Positions 23,583 to 33,600 of a stretch of 64,000 nt of DNA are shown piece by piece (the stretch's first letter is position 1; every line of letters starts with the position of its first letter). Origin of the DNA: Citrobacter sp. JGM124. GTDB taxonomy: Bacteria; Pseudomonadota; Gammaproteobacteria; Enterobacterales; Enterobacteriaceae. A program made the translations under genes and the position numbers. The DNA lies in contig NZ_JAERJD010000006.1 in NCBI RefSeq assembly GCF_018257795.1, positions 186,001 to 250,000 of the forward strand, in the 5' to 3' direction. The notes beneath the pieces are model-generated. The model ran no database searches and had not been told where the DNA came from. It saw only the letters and a list, made by a program, of their open reading frames with translations.

Positions 23583-23956
23583 CAGAATGAGTCCTCAGAA
23601 ATACTGACTCAAGGTCAGAAATGGCAAAAGCAAGGGTAAGGCTATAAATAATAGCACTGAATTTTAAAAGAGAAAAACCGTAAAAAAAAATTTACAATAT
23701 TGAGGATACCACATTATTACCAGTAATTCCGCCAGGATAAACACTCATAAATGTAAACTAAATATACCACGTACTATTGTGGTCATATATAAGAAGGCTA
23801 TCAGAATCGTTAAACTTACTGAACACAGTATGAGCGTTTTATCATATAACTCAAACAGAGGCTGGCGCAGCCCCCCTTTGTCACCGCGAGTCCTGCCGTT
23901 ACGCAACCGTAATGGCACATCTCTGGATTACCGGCGATAAGACGGGTTAAAGACCA
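23583..23956. other. Intergenic region between yaiI and aroL, with the aroL promoter
   Basis: This 374-base gap contains the TyrR-like box listed at 23679-23696 and a weaker candidate at 23752-23769 (TGTAAA then ATACCA at the same spacing). No gene is visible. Confidence 0.5.
23679..23696. promoter_or_regulatory. TyrR-box-like operator upstream of aroL
   Basis: CGTAAA-N6-TTTACA fits the TyrR box TGTAAA-N6-TTTACA with one mismatch and exact spacing. It lies about 100 bases before the aroL start. In E. coli aroL is repressed by TyrR through several such boxes, so the assignment is plausible by pattern and context. Confidence 0.6.
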
Positions 23957-24418
23957 CTACGCTCTGCGCGATCTGGCAACCATGAGTAACCACTTTTCCA
24001 GCTCATTGGCAAACTGCTGGCGGTCACGCTGGCTAAGTGTATCCGGCCCCCCAGTCTGTACCCCGCTTGCTCGCAAAGTATCCATAAAATCACGCATAGT
24101 GAGGCGTTCGCGTATCGTGGCAGGCGTATACCGCTCCCCTCGTGGGTTAAGGGCTATCGCATTTTTGTTCAAAACATCTGCTGCCAGTGGAATATCTGCC
24201 GTTATCACTAAATCATCTTTTGCACAACGTTGAACAATTTCATTGTCCGCCACATCGAATCCAGAAGCGACCTGAAGGCTACGAATAAAACGCGATGGGG
24301 GTGTTTTAATCAACTGGTTGGCAACCAGTGTTACATTCACTTGAGCCCGTTCAGCCGCGCGAAATAGCACCTCTTTGATAACCTTAGGACAGGCATCTGC
24401 ATCAACCCAAATTTGCAT
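23957..24418 (-). CDS. yaiI: UPF0178/DUF188 protein YaiI
   Basis: A 153-residue cytoplasmic protein of the YaiI/YqxD family, with a PIN-like fold suggested by the conserved acidic residues in [15 protein letters not shown] and ITADIPLA. The function is not established. It is divergent from proC, as in E. coli. Confidence 0.92.
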   Translation of the reverse strand: MQIWVDADACPKVIKEVLFRAAERAQVNVTLVANQLIKTPPSRFIRSLQVASGFDVADNEIVQRCAKDDLVITADIPLAADVLNKNAIALNPRGERYTPATIRERLTMRDFMDTLRASGVQTGGPDTLSQRDRQQFANELEKWLLMVARSRRA

Positions 24419-24606
24419 TACAGCTCCAAATCATTACATTTTTTCAGTGATAGTTTGCCATGCTTTCCAGTCTGTTACACGCCAACTTACCAGGATACTG
24501 GGGATATCGGTAGTTTTGTTACAAACGACGTAAACTTGAGCAGAATAATTAAAAACACATTAAACTTTAACAAAAGCTTATGAATGCTTCACTGTGGAGT
24601 CAGACT

Positions 24607-25416
24607 GTGGATAAAAAAATTGGTTTTATTGGTTGCGGTAATATGGGGCAGGCTATCCTCGAAGGTATGATTGCCAGTGGCCAAGTCCTTCCTGGTAATA
24701 TTTGGGTTTACACCCCCTCGCCCGACAAAGTCGCCGCAATACGCGAAAAATTTGGGGTCAATGCAGCTGAAAGTGCCCAGCAGGTAGCCCAAGTTGCAGA
24801 TATTGTTTTTGGTGCTGTGAAGCCAAATATAATGTTAAAAGTTATGAGTGAAGTTAATTCCAGCCTGAATAAAGAGACGGTAGTTATCTCAATTGCAGCA
24901 GGAATTACACTGGATACGCTGGCCACAGTATTAGGACATGACCGTAAAATTATCCGCGCCATGCCCAATACACCCGCACTGGTTAATGCGGGTATGACGT
25001 CAGTAACCCCGAACTCACTGGTTACACCAGAAGATATTTCCGATGCTGTCAATATTTTCCGTACATTCGGTCAGGCAGAAGTGGTCAGCGAATCGCTGAT
25101 TAATGCTGTCGTCGGTGTCAGTGGTTCAGCCCCAGCTTATGTATTTATGTTTATCGAAGCCATGGCAGATGCCGCTGTACTGGGCGGAATGCCACGCCAA
25201 CAAGCTTATCGTTTTGCAGCCCAGACACTGATCGGGTCAGCAAAAATGGTTCTGGAGACAGACACCCATCCTGGAGCCCTGAAAGATAAGGTTTGTTCCC
25301 CTGGTGGCACAACGATTGAGGCAGTAAGAGTCCTTGAAGAGAAAGGATTCCGTTCAGCAGTGATTGAAGCCATGGTGAAGTGTATGGCCAAGTCAGAGCA
25401 ACTTAGCAAAAGCTAA
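24607..25416 (+). CDS. proC: Pyrroline-5-carboxylate reductase
   Basis: Reduces pyrroline-5-carboxylate to proline with NAD(P)H, the last step of proline synthesis. The Rossmann motif IGFIGCGNMGQAI lies at the N-terminus, and the C-terminal signature has PGALKDKVCSPGGTTIEA. An ATG exists at 24580, but it has no ribosome site; the GTG at 24607 has GGAG seven bases upstream and gives VDKKIGFIG, matching the E. coli start (269 residues). I therefore choose GTG. A hairpin follows between it and iraP. Confidence 0.95.
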   Translation: MDKKIGFIGCGNMGQAILEGMIASGQVLPGNIWVYTPSPDKVAAIREKFGVNAAESAQQVAQVADIVFGAVKPNIMLKVMSEVNSSLNKETVVISIAAGITLDTLATVLGHDRKIIRAMPNTPALVNAGMTSVTPNSLVTPEDISDAVNIFRTFGQAEVVSESLINAVVGVSGSAPAYVFMFIEAMADAAVLGGMPRQQAYRFAAQTLIGSAKMVLETDTHPGALKDKVCSPGGTTIEAVRVLEEKGFRSAVIEAMVKCMAKSEQLSKS

Positions 25417-25435
25417 ATTTAACCTGGCCGTCATA

Positions 25436-25462
25436 ACAAAAAAGGCCGTATTATGCGGCCTT
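25436..25462 (-). terminator. Terminator between convergent proC and iraP
   Basis: AAGGCCG pairs with CGGCCTT over a 7-base loop. On the minus strand it is followed by TTTTTT, making it an intrinsic terminator for iraP. On the plus strand the U-run is weak (TTAGATT), but the hairpin may still define the proC end. Confidence 0.75.
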
Positions 25463-25622
25463 AGATTGCCGGTGAACAAGATGGAAAAACACGATTTTTA
25501 TTATGCAGTTGCTACTTTAGAAGCGCACAATAATGATACTGACCTGTGGCTAGCAGACTATTTAGCTGCTAAAAAATATTACAAAAAAAACAAAAAAATA
25601 ATGAGAATGACAAATAACAAAC

Positions 25623-25901
25623 CTACGATGAGACTTTTAGCTCATCATTCTGAATTAAAAGTAATCGCGACAGACTCGTATTTAGTTCAGAGCGGTCATA
25701 CCCGGCAATGGTCGGGCCATGGGATAGCGATTCGAGTGATGTTTCAACATGGGTGATAAACTTTAGTCTTTGTTCTTTATCAAGATTCTGCAATAACCCT
25801 GTGACAATAATCTCCAGTGTCTGAACCTGAATGGCTAACTGGTTCGTTTCCTCTTCCTTTTCTGCTAATTTAATTAATAACTCTGCAATGAAATTTTTCA
25901 T
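25623..25901 (-). CDS. iraP: Anti-adaptor protein IraP
   Basis: Stabilises the stress sigma factor RpoS by blocking the adaptor RssB, and in E. coli responds to phosphate starvation. The first half, MKNFIAELLIKLAEKEEETN followed by a QVQTLEIIVTGLL block, matches E. coli IraP closely, including the coiled-coil region; the C-terminal half is divergent. The frame extends upstream to 25934, but the ATG at 25901 matches the family start (92 residues against 86). It lies between proC and ddlA, where E. coli has iraP plus phoA-psiF-dgcC. Confidence 0.85.
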   Translation of the reverse strand: MKNFIAELLIKLAEKEEETNQLAIQVQTLEIIVTGLLQNLDKEQRLKFITHVETSLESLSHGPTIAGYDRSELNTSLSRLLLIQNDELKVSS

Positions 25902-26500
25902 AGCCTCAAGCCCAATTGTGTTAATGGACAGCATTCACGCTAAATAAATATTTTTAGCAATGTTCGCTCAATTGAAAAAACAGTAAATAACAATAATACA
26001 GTTAATACAAGCACCATTAACAGCAACACCCAAAAACCACTTTGAAATTAGAGTATAATACTGGATAAATGGCCCTGTTTCGCATTCATTTCCCAAAAAA
26101 CAGAATATAAATCTGAAATTTAATTTAAGAAGGATGAATGAATCAAATAAATAATTTCCTGTTACTGGGATTATTTTCAGCATAAAAGCCGCTATTCCTC
26201 ACACACCATACCACCAGAACTTCATAACTATTTGAATGTAAAAACATAATCAGCTATCGGCAGGACAAGATATCACAATGCAAGCATACCAGCTCAAAAA
26301 CAGTCTGGCGGGTTAGAATCATTGACAAAACCGATGCCTGAACAGGCATATAACCTGTTCAGCAGGACAGCTATCTGCGTCAACGTAAATCCTGAACTCT
26401 TTTATCGCATCAAATAGTACAGGAAGCGCATGAATCCCTGTTATGAGCATGATATGTTGTCTGCTTTAGTCTATGAGTAAAATGAAGGATGAGGACAGGC
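25902..26500. other. Intergenic region between iraP and ddlA
   Basis: This AT-rich 599-base stretch lies between two divergent genes and should hold the promoters of both. In E. coli iraP expression rises with ppGpp and with CsgD; I cannot see a recognisable operator here. No gene or RNA is evident. Confidence 0.4.
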
Positions 26501-27598
26501 ATGACTAAACTGCGAGTGGGTATCGTGTTTGGTGGTAAGTCAGCAGAACATGAAGTGTCGTTGCAGTCGGCAAAAAATATTGTTGATGCTATTGATAAAT
26601 CGAAGTTTGATCTCGTGCTGCTGGGAATAGATAAGCAAGGGCAATGGCATATTAATGACGAGACCAGTTACTTATGCAATGAAAATGATCCGGCACGAAT
26701 TGCGCTTAATTATTCCGGGAATAATATTGCACTGATCCCCGGGCAGGCTAATCATCAACTAACTCAGGCTGACAACGCGCATCCCCTGTCCCAAATAGAT
26801 GTTATTTTCCCTATCGTTCATGGAACGCAGGGAGAGGACGGCTGCCTGCAAGGCTTATTGCGAATCGCTAATTTGCCATTTGTTGGCTCCGGCGTATTAG
26901 GCTCGGCGGTAAGTATGGATAAAGACATCGCGAAACGCCTGTTACGTGATGCGGGTTTAAATGTTGCGCCCTTTATTACCTTAAGCCGCGCGACGCGTGC
27001 TAAAGCAAACTTTGCTGACATTGAGAGACAGCTTGGATTACCCATGTTTATTAAGCCCGCCAACCAGGGCTCCTCAGTAGGTGTCAGCAAAGTGGCTAAC
27101 GAACAACAGTTTCAGGCTGCCATAGATTTGGCCTTTAACTTTGACCATAAAGTGGTCATTGAACAGGGAATAGCAGGCCGGGAAATTGAGTGTGCGGTGC
27201 TGGGTAACGATTACCCCCAGGCAAGTACCTGTGGCGAAATCGTGGTCAACTCAGATTTTTATTCATACGACACAAAATACATCAATGAAGAGAGTGCCAG
27301 GGTCGTTGTGCCAGCACCACTGTCCCCTGAGATTAACGATAAAATCAGGGCTATTGCCATCCAGGCCTACCAGGCTTTAGATTGCAGTGGCATGGCCCGT
27401 GTTGACGTATTTCTGACAAAAGATAACGACGTTATTATTAATGAGATAAACACCTTGCCCGGTTTTACCAACATTAGCATGTATCCTAAGTTATGGCAGG
27501 CAAGTGGCATTGGTTATTCTGAGTTAATTACACGTCTTATTACTCTGGCCCTGGAACGGCACCAGCAAGATAACGCGTTAAAAAGCTCGGTCAATTAA
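26501..27598 (+). CDS. ddlA: D-alanine--D-alanine ligase A
   Basis: Joins two D-alanines for peptidoglycan precursors in the cytoplasm (ATP-grasp fold). Motifs include [38 protein letters not shown], and [18 protein letters not shown]. The frame has an ATG at 26489, but the ATG at 26501 has GGATGAGGA upstream and gives [12 protein letters not shown], matching E. coli (365 residues). The DdlA rather than DdlB type is supported by length and by the neighbours iraP and yaiZ. Confidence 0.96.
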   Translation: MTKLRVGIVFGGKSAEHEVSLQSAKNIVDAIDKSKFDLVLLGIDKQGQWHINDETSYLCNENDPARIALNYSGNNIALIPGQANHQLTQADNAHPLSQIDVIFPIVHGTQGEDGCLQGLLRIANLPFVGSGVLGSAVSMDKDIAKRLLRDAGLNVAPFITLSRATRAKANFADIERQLGLPMFIKPANQGSSVGVSKVANEQQFQAAIDLAFNFDHKVVIEQGIAGREIECAVLGNDYPQASTCGEIVVNSDFYSYDTKYINEESARVVVPAPLSPEINDKIRAIAIQAYQALDCSGMARVDVFLTKDNDVIINEINTLPGFTNISMYPKLWQASGIGYSELITRLITLALERHQQDNALKSSVN

Positions 27599-27604
27599 CA
27601 CGGG

Positions 27605-27817
27605 CTACTCTTCCGCCGCCTTCTTTTCTTCATGAGGACGGCGGATACAAAACCCAGCCAGCCAGAAGCTAACAATCCAGGTAGCCAAATCTATGACGTA
27701 GCCTTTCCAGCCCGTACTTTCAAAACCCAGCATACCAACCACACCGTTTAAAATAAAAATAAATCCTACAACGACAGCATAATAGTGCCAGTCACGGCGC
27801 ATTTTTAACATCGGCAT
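27605..27817 (-). CDS. yaiZ: Small membrane protein YaiZ (DUF2754)
   Basis: A 70-residue protein with two membrane helices (about residues 11-32 and 40-58), of unknown function. The core RRDWHYYAVVVGFIFILNGV is nearly the same as E. coli YaiZ. An upstream ATG at 27829 lacks a ribosome site, while the ATG at 27817 follows GAGGCGACTG and gives exactly the E. coli length. It converges with ddlA, its neighbour in E. coli. Confidence 0.88.
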   Translation of the reverse strand: MPMLKMRRDWHYYAVVVGFIFILNGVVGMLGFESTGWKGYVIDLATWIVSFWLAGFCIRRPHEEKKAAEE

Positions 27818-28131
27818 CAGTCGCCTCATATCAGCAGATAATATCTCCCGCTATTGTCGCATAACTCCAGTAAATACGTTGTCGACAGCGTGAATACCGT
27901 AGATAACTTTACAATAAAATTAAATAAACGTGAGCCAGTGCAGACTATATAACCGTAGAAAGGGCTCCTGTCGTCAGACAGACACGAAAAAATCGCACCT
28001 CATAAAAAAATCATCCCCCCGGTCACGTGGTTGCCACCGGGGGGAGTACGAGATGCTACAACGCCAACATACTCTCATTTTGATACAAACGGTGGGTTAC
28101 ACACCGGGATATCATGGGCTTACCCCTGAGC
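27818..28131. other. Intergenic region between sbmA and yaiZ; yaiY and yaiW absent
   Basis: In E. coli yaiY and yaiW lie between sbmA and yaiZ. I find neither here. The gap contains the sbmA terminator at 28004-28044 and nothing else recognisable. Confidence 0.5.
28004..28044 (-). terminator. Intrinsic terminator after sbmA
   Basis: On the minus strand CCCCCCGGT pairs with ACCGGGGGG over a 12-base loop, followed after ATGA by seven T. It lies about 90 bases past the sbmA stop. Confidence 0.85.
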
Positions 28132-29343
28132 CTACATCTTCGCCTCATTATGCGGAACATCTTGTAAAGTATGCTCAAAACTACGCAAACGCTTATAGAT
28201 AGACATCAATTCAACCAGTGTCGTCCAGGAGTTAATCAAGTACTGGAAAGCACTGCGAACCTGGCTAAAAACGTTGTTTATCTGGGTCATCAGTCCAAGA
28301 GTAATGGTTCCGGCAACGATAGACGGGAACATCAAAAATATTCCAAAAATATTATCGACCTGGAGGTACAAAATTCGCGCAATGTTAAAATAGGTATAGT
28401 GAAAGTAAAGACGAAAATAATTGTGACGCACCGCGTGGAAGAGGTCTTTCACGGTCGGGGGAGTTGCACGATTAACATCATCTTCCCCATAGACCAGCTC
28501 CTTACGATAAGCGGCTTCCACTTTCTGGTTATTAAACTGTAATCCCGGCAGTTTTATACCGACCATCGCCAGTAATCCTGTACCCGCGATAGACCAGACA
28601 ATAGCGGCCACCACTAAGCCGTAAGGCATCTGCCCGAGGATCGGAATGGTTTGCACATGAGGTGACAGGGCAACCAGGACAGGAAGGAAAGCGATCAATG
28701 TCATTACTGACTGTAATAAACGTACGCCCATATCTTCCAACGTCGCAGCAAAACGCATCGTATCTTCCTGCACACGTTGAGCTGCCCCTTCAATACTGCG
28801 TAACATCTGCCAGTGTTCCATATAGTATTCGTTCATCGCGGTACGCCAGCGAAAAACATAATGACTAATAAAAAAGTTGTTCAATACCGAAACAGTGACA
28901 GCGATTAACGCGATACCAAGAAAGACACCTGTCTCATAATAGAACTGATTTAATGTGACAGAATTAGGAGAACTGAGCGCCTTTTGAATAAGGTCATAAA
29001 ACGGGGCATACCAGGCATTAATTGCCACCCCTACTTCAACCAGAAACCAGGTCACAAAAATAATTAATGACGACCCGAGAATTGACCAAAGCTGCCAGCG
29101 ATGGGGGCGATAGATAGCCCAGAACCCTGCAAATAAACCAACACAGGCAGCATAGTAAGCATAAAACACCAGCGATTTCAGTGACCAGAAACGCGTAGCA
29201 TTAATGGGTACCTGCTGACTGGCGCCCACGAGATTTTCAAGCCACAGGTCCAGACCGACTTGCCAACTAATGACAGCCAAAAGTCCCCAAATAGCCGCCG
29301 AAATGAAAAACATTTTCGGCGATGGAAAAAAAGATTTAAACAT
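28132..29343 (-). CDS. sbmA: Peptide antibiotic transporter SbmA (SbmA/BacA family)
   Basis: A dimeric, proton-driven inner-membrane importer that takes up microcins, proline-rich antimicrobial peptides and bleomycin. The 403 residues show seven or eight hydrophobic segments and the SbmA/BacA signature around [15 protein letters not shown], with [17 protein letters not shown]-type residues following. It has the transmembrane half of an ABC exporter fold but no ATPase domain. The usual partner lipoprotein gene yaiW is not present downstream. Confidence 0.95.
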   Translation of the reverse strand: MFKSFFPSPKMFFISAAIWGLLAVISWQVGLDLWLENLVGASQQVPINATRFWSLKSLVFYAYYAACVGLFAGFWAIYRPHRWQLWSILGSSLIIFVTWFLVEVGVAINAWYAPFYDLIQKALSSPNSVTLNQFYYETGVFLGIALIAVTVSVLNNFFISHYVFRWRTAMNEYYMEHWQMLRSIEGAAQRVQEDTMRFAATLEDMGVRLLQSVMTLIAFLPVLVALSPHVQTIPILGQMPYGLVVAAIVWSIAGTGLLAMVGIKLPGLQFNNQKVEAAYRKELVYGEDDVNRATPPTVKDLFHAVRHNYFRLYFHYTYFNIARILYLQVDNIFGIFLMFPSIVAGTITLGLMTQINNVFSQVRSAFQYLINSWTTLVELMSIYKRLRSFEHTLQDVPHNEAKM

Positions 29344-29828
29344 TACTTAACTCCCGGATACATATTTTTTTTATATAAAAAATCAAATAAAAAAAAACAA
29401 GCACGAACAGGTTTAACGGTCTGATTCTAAAGAAAAGACTCGTGGTTGCTATTATCCTGTTAGTCATGAATCGTCAACAATCTATGGTTATAAACGGTTA
29501 CCAAACTGCATAAAAACCACACAGGCGCTCCGGTTTCTGATAACAGAAAATGAAATAATGTTGAGAGTGCCAGTGTGGCCTGCTTTTTCTCTCAGAGAAT
29601 GAAGACATTACGCATACCGGTAACCATAATAACCCATTTATTGATATCATTTTCCAATAAAAGTTCATCATGCATGATGTGATAAAGACCACAGAGGCTA
29701 CGCCATGAAAATGACGCTGTGTGTGACAAGACCAAAAAAGGAGGAAAGTGGCCTCCTCCCCTTGTGTTAATGGTGAGATATAGCAGCCTTGCCATCACTC
29801 GTATTGGTTAACGGCATGGCCCCCCGCG
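29344..29828. other. Intergenic region between lpxP and sbmA
   Basis: This 485-base gap lies upstream of sbmA and downstream of lpxP, both on the minus strand. In E. coli sbmA is controlled by RpoE; I could not confirm a RpoE-type promoter. The lpxP terminator is at 29734-29757. Short minus-strand frames overlap each other here and look random. Confidence 0.4.
29734..29757 (-). terminator. Intrinsic terminator after lpxP
   Basis: On the minus strand GGAGG pairs with CCTCC over a 7-base loop, followed by TTTTTTGG. It lies about 70 bases beyond the lpxP stop. Confidence 0.7.
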
Positions 29829-30761
29829 CTATACTGAATAGAGTCTGTTATTTCCCAATGGCCGGGTTTTAAAACGACGATGCAGCCACAGATATTGTTC
29901 CGGTGCCCGCATAATTTCTTGTTCAATTTTACGGTTCATATAAGCAGCAGCTGATTGTTCGTCATTTTCATCCAGCGGGTAATCATAAAATTCGGGTTCA
30001 ATAATGAGCTGATAACCTTCCCCACCGGGTTTACGGATCAGTACCGTGGTTAACATTGCTGGTTTCGCCAGACGTGCGATAGTAAAAGTACCGTTCGTTG
30101 TTGCCGCCTTCTCGACAGCAAAAAAGGGAACAAAAGAACTCCCCTGCGGCCCGTAGTCTTGATCCGGTGCAAACCAGACGGCTTCACCCGATTTTAATGC
30201 TTTGACCATCCCCCGGAGGTTACGGCGATCCAGCATGGCTTTATTAGAACGAGAGCGTCCCCGCGTCTGAATAAATTCCAGCACGCTATTATTGTGCGGA
30301 CGATACATTGCCATCATTGGGTGATGTAAGCCCATCACTCGTCCACCGAGTTCTAGCGACATGAAATGAACACCAATAACCATGATCCCTTTCCCTTTGG
30401 CACTGGCGGCAATGAGGTGTTCCAGACCACTGACATGACACCATTTATTAACCCTGGCATCAGACCAGAACCATCCCATTCCTGTTTCAATCAATCCGCG
30501 TCCAAGAGAACTAAAGTTCTGGCTGACAATAATATCAATTTGTGAGTCAGTATAATGAGGGAAGCAAAGTTTGAGGTTTTGTTGTGCAATGGCGACACGG
30601 CGCTTAAGAAAATGCATTGAAAATCGGCCAAACCAGTCTCCCATTTTCATCAGGAGAGGATAAGGCAATTGTACCCATAGCCAAAGAACACCGATACCAA
30701 ACCAGGTCAGCCAATAGCGGGGATGCAATAACCCCTTTTTAATCAAGTGATTTTTGGACAT
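29829..30761 (-). CDS. lpxP: Lipid A palmitoleoyl/lauroyl acyltransferase, LpxP-like
   Basis: Adds a secondary acyl chain to Kdo2-lipid IVA at the inner membrane. The 310 residues start with LLHPRYWLTWFGIGVLWLWV, followed by one membrane helix, and carry the HX4E catalytic motif in GVHFMSLELGG. Sequence around RVMGLHHPMMAMYRPHNN and FAPDQDYGPQGSSFVPFFAVE is closer to E. coli LpxP (cold-induced, palmitoleate) than to LpxL. Whether this strain also has LpxL cannot be seen, so the acyl preference is inferred. Confidence 0.85.
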   Translation of the reverse strand: MSKNHLIKKGLLHPRYWLTWFGIGVLWLWVQLPYPLLMKMGDWFGRFSMHFLKRRVAIAQQNLKLCFPHYTDSQIDIIVSQNFSSLGRGLIETGMGWFWSDARVNKWCHVSGLEHLIAASAKGKGIMVIGVHFMSLELGGRVMGLHHPMMAMYRPHNNSVLEFIQTRGRSRSNKAMLDRRNLRGMVKALKSGEAVWFAPDQDYGPQGSSFVPFFAVEKAATTNGTFTIARLAKPAMLTTVLIRKPGGEGYQLIIEPEFYDYPLDENDEQSAAAYMNRKIEQEIMRAPEQYLWLHRRFKTRPLGNNRLYSV

Positions 30762-31278
30762 AAATGAACTCTTCTGTGCGACAAAAATTTGTATCGCATA
30801 AAGAACTCAATCAGTAGCGGTACACCAACGTTTTTAGCAATAAACGGCAAGCTGAAAGGGAGCCTTCACGTAAAAACATTCAGAGATGGTACGCTATTTC
30901 TGTTAGAAGTTAACACGAATATTCTGTAAGGTGAAAAATTCTTTCAGTCGATATATCTTGTTGTTATATATTTGTTTTTTAATTTACCCTCACAATGTAT
31001 CAATTACATTTTGATAACCCAACGCATTTGAATGACAGGTTGCAGGCAAGATGCTCCCGGCTCACTGACTGCCCCCCCGTGAGCAAGAGGTACTGGGTTT
31101 ACCGACGAATCGACAACCTGAAATATGGCGGGGCTTAGACCTCATGAATACCACGGGCCCACTGTAACGCACGGTTACGCTTTTATTATCCCAATTCTGG
31201 CATTCAAACTTTGCATAACAGCGCAGAGTAGGTTAAATAGCGGTAATAGATTAATTTTATTAATTGGACTCCGTTACC
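30762..31278. other. Intergenic region between lpxP and ampH
   Basis: This 517-base divergent promoter region has no visible gene. A short inverted repeat (GCTCAC...GTGAGC near 31070-31084) and a C-run are present, but no known regulatory motif is clear. Confidence 0.4.
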
Positions 31279-32463
31279 TTGAAAACGCGTCTTCCTCAAC
31301 TCATTCTGCTTATCAGTGCCCTATTTTCAGTAGCGAGCCAGGCGGAATCATCCCCAACTGAAGACTATGTTGTTGATATTACAGACCGCTACGCTAATCA
31401 TATCTTTTACGGTAGCGGTGCGACAGGTATGGCCATGGTGGTAATTGACGGAAATCAGCGAGTGTTTCGCAGTTTCGGAGAAACCCGGCCAGGTAATAGC
31501 CAGCTCCCGCAACTGGATTCCGTCATTCGTATTGCCTCCATAACTAAGCTCATGACCAGTGAAATGCTGGTCAAATTGTTTGAGCGGGGGGTTGTCAAAC
31601 TCGATGACCCACTCAGTAAATATGCCCCACCGGGTACCCGCCCACCTACCTATAATGGTCAGCCCATTACCCTGATAAACCTGGCAACTCATACCAGCGC
31701 GTTACCCAGGGAACAACCCGGCGGTGTAGCCAACCGCCCCGTATTCACTTGGCCTACCTATAAACAACGCTGGAGCTGGGTATCACAGGCCACACTGACG
31801 ACCGCGCCGGGTACAGTGGCTGCGTATTCAAACCTGGCTTTTGATTTGCTGGCTGATGCGCTATCCCGGGCAACAGGTAAGCCCTATGACGAATTATTCC
31901 GTGAAAATATCGCCCGTCCATTAGGTATGAAAGATACCACCTATACCCCTTCCCCGGACCAGTGCAGACGCCTGATGGTTGCGGAGAAAGGCGCCAGTCC
32001 TTGCAATAATGCCCTGGCTGCTATTGGCAGTGGCGGAATTTACTCCACGCCCGCGGATATGATGCGATGGATGCAGCAATTTCTCTCTTCTGATGTTCAT
32101 CAGCGATCTTCTGAAGCGGACAGAATGCAAACGCTTATCTATCAGCGCCAGCAGTTAACGAAAGTGATTGGTATGGATGTTCCAGGAAAAGCCGATGCCC
32201 TCGGTTTGGGATGGGTCTATATGCAACCACAAAATGGACGGCCGGGGATTATTCAAAAAACCGGGGGGGCTGGCGGTTTCATCACTTATATGGCGATGGT
32301 GCCTCAAGCTAATGTCGGTGTTTTCGTGGTGATTACACGCTCCCCGCTAACCCGTTTTGTCAATATGAGCGACGGAGTCAATGACTTGGTTTCTGAACTC
32401 AGCGGTTACCGGCTGGATACATCGCTAGCAAGCAATATACCGACCTCACAGGCCGGTAGGTAA
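31279..32463 (+). CDS. ampH: Penicillin-binding protein AmpH (DD-carboxypeptidase/endopeptidase)
   Basis: A periplasmic class C beta-lactamase-like enzyme that trims peptidoglycan and helps recycling. The active-site motifs are present: SITK (SxxK serine), YSN and QKTGG. No ATG exists at the N-terminus; the frame opens with TTG at 31264 or TTG at 31279. The second gives MKTRLPQLILLISALFSVAS, a compact signal peptide like that of E. coli AmpH, so I prefer it (394 residues). Neither has a strong ribosome site. It is next to sbmA in E. coli; here lpxP lies between. Confidence 0.93.
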   Translation: MKTRLPQLILLISALFSVASQAESSPTEDYVVDITDRYANHIFYGSGATGMAMVVIDGNQRVFRSFGETRPGNSQLPQLDSVIRIASITKLMTSEMLVKLFERGVVKLDDPLSKYAPPGTRPPTYNGQPITLINLATHTSALPREQPGGVANRPVFTWPTYKQRWSWVSQATLTTAPGTVAAYSNLAFDLLADALSRATGKPYDELFRENIARPLGMKDTTYTPSPDQCRRLMVAEKGASPCNNALAAIGSGGIYSTPADMMRWMQQFLSSDVHQRSSEADRMQTLIYQRQQLTKVIGMDVPGKADALGLGWVYMQPQNGRPGIIQKTGGAGGFITYMAMVPQANVGVFVVITRSPLTRFVNMSDGVNDLVSELSGYRLDTSLASNIPTSQAGR

Positions 32464-32472
32464 CTGCGACTG

Positions 32473-33498
32473 TCACTGGATTTGCTCTGCTGTTTTGCGA
32501 TATTTTTTATCAAGATACATTAGTGCATCCGCCTCATTCATTGCGCTGTCAGGTGTATACCGTTCGGGGTCTGCGGCCAATACACCTATACTGGGGCCAG
32601 TATAATCAATCACACATGAAGAAAGGTGATACTGGCCGGATAACAGGTGGGATAATCGCGCATATAGAGCATCTGCCGCCCGTAATGCGGAGGGATTATC
32701 TTGTGGGCCTAAGGCTGCCACCACAAATTCATCCCCACCAATACGCCCCAGTAGTTCACCATCGCGTAAATTTTCCTGTAAACGTCGGGAAAAGGCACAA
32801 AGAAATTCATCGCCAATATCATGGCCATAAATATCATTAATTTGTTTAAATTTATCCAAATCAGCAAAAACCAATAAAATATAGCGAGATTCTGCTCGAG
32901 CCCTGGCAAATAAACGTGGAAGTATATCAAAGACAGCCCGGCGATTAGCTAACCCTGTCAGTTCATCAGTAAAACTGGCAGTTGCCAGTACCGTGTTTGC
33001 ATCTTTAAGTTCCTTCAGTAATTGTTCACTCTGAATTTGTTGAGCAATCAATTGCGAAAAGAGTTGTAAGACCTGCCGGCTATGTTCAGTCAGTCTCCGT
33101 TTTAAAGAGCTGGCAGCGCAGAGTGTGCCATAAAGCGACCCGTCAGAAAGCACCACCGGAATACTGGCATAGGTAGTAATACCCAGTGCCCTGGCGGCGA
33201 CTGAATCCCCCCAGAGGTCTGGAACGTCACAGGTATAAGAGCATTGTTCATCCAGGGCTCTTTTACACAGCGTATCCCCCCAAGGTACGGAGAGGCCTTC
33301 AGGGATCTGCATCGTCTTAGTATTACGAGCAAAGAGCACATGCTGTAGACTGCCGTCCGGCTCTATACGCGTGAGGTATGTAGACTCCATATTGGTGATC
33401 AACTCAAGCATCCATAGTAACTGCCTGACCAGATCTTCAAGAGTATATTTAGCATCTAATACCGTAGAAATACGCTCAATCAGATTATCGATTGCCAT
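32473..33498 (-). CDS. Cytoplasmic GAF-GGDEF diguanylate cyclase
   Basis: Predicted to make cyclic di-GMP from two GTP. The 341 residues have an N-terminal GAF sensor domain (about 20-160) with no membrane segment, and a C-terminal GGDEF domain with an intact GRIGGDEF active site. The upstream inhibitory site reads RDGE rather than RxxD, so product inhibition may be weak. It converges with ampH. E. coli has dgcC near this region, but that protein has a membrane MASE2 sensor, so this is not its ortholog. Confidence 0.85.
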   Translation of the reverse strand: MAIDNLIERISTVLDAKYTLEDLVRQLLWMLELITNMESTYLTRIEPDGSLQHVLFARNTKTMQIPEGLSVPWGDTLCKRALDEQCSYTCDVPDLWGDSVAARALGITTYASIPVVLSDGSLYGTLCAASSLKRRLTEHSRQVLQLFSQLIAQQIQSEQLLKELKDANTVLATASFTDELTGLANRRAVFDILPRLFARARAESRYILLVFADLDKFKQINDIYGHDIGDEFLCAFSRRLQENLRDGELLGRIGGDEFVVAALGPQDNPSALRAADALYARLSHLLSGQYHLSSCVIDYTGPSIGVLAADPERYTPDSAMNEADALMYLDKKYRKTAEQIQ

Positions 33499-33600
33499 AA
33501 TGAAATACCTTTATTAAGGGCTTATAAGCTTACAATCTGCACTAATACAGATTCTAACCTTAAATTCTATTACTGAAGTAAGTATTCAGTAACCCACCCG

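Noticed and set aside
25466-25756. Plus-strand frame of 96 codons after proC
   Set aside because: It opens with TTG (ATG at 25481), overlaps the terminator between proC and iraP, and runs 134 bases into iraP on the other strand. iraP is clearly recognisable, so this frame is probably chance.
25968-26183. Minus-strand hydrophobic frame of 71 codons upstream of iraP
   Set aside because: Rich in Phe, Ile and Cys as expected from AT-rich noncoding DNA; no ribosome site or family match seen.
29498-29798. Two overlapping minus-strand frames between lpxP and sbmA
   Set aside because: They overlap each other, cover the lpxP terminator and show no family features.
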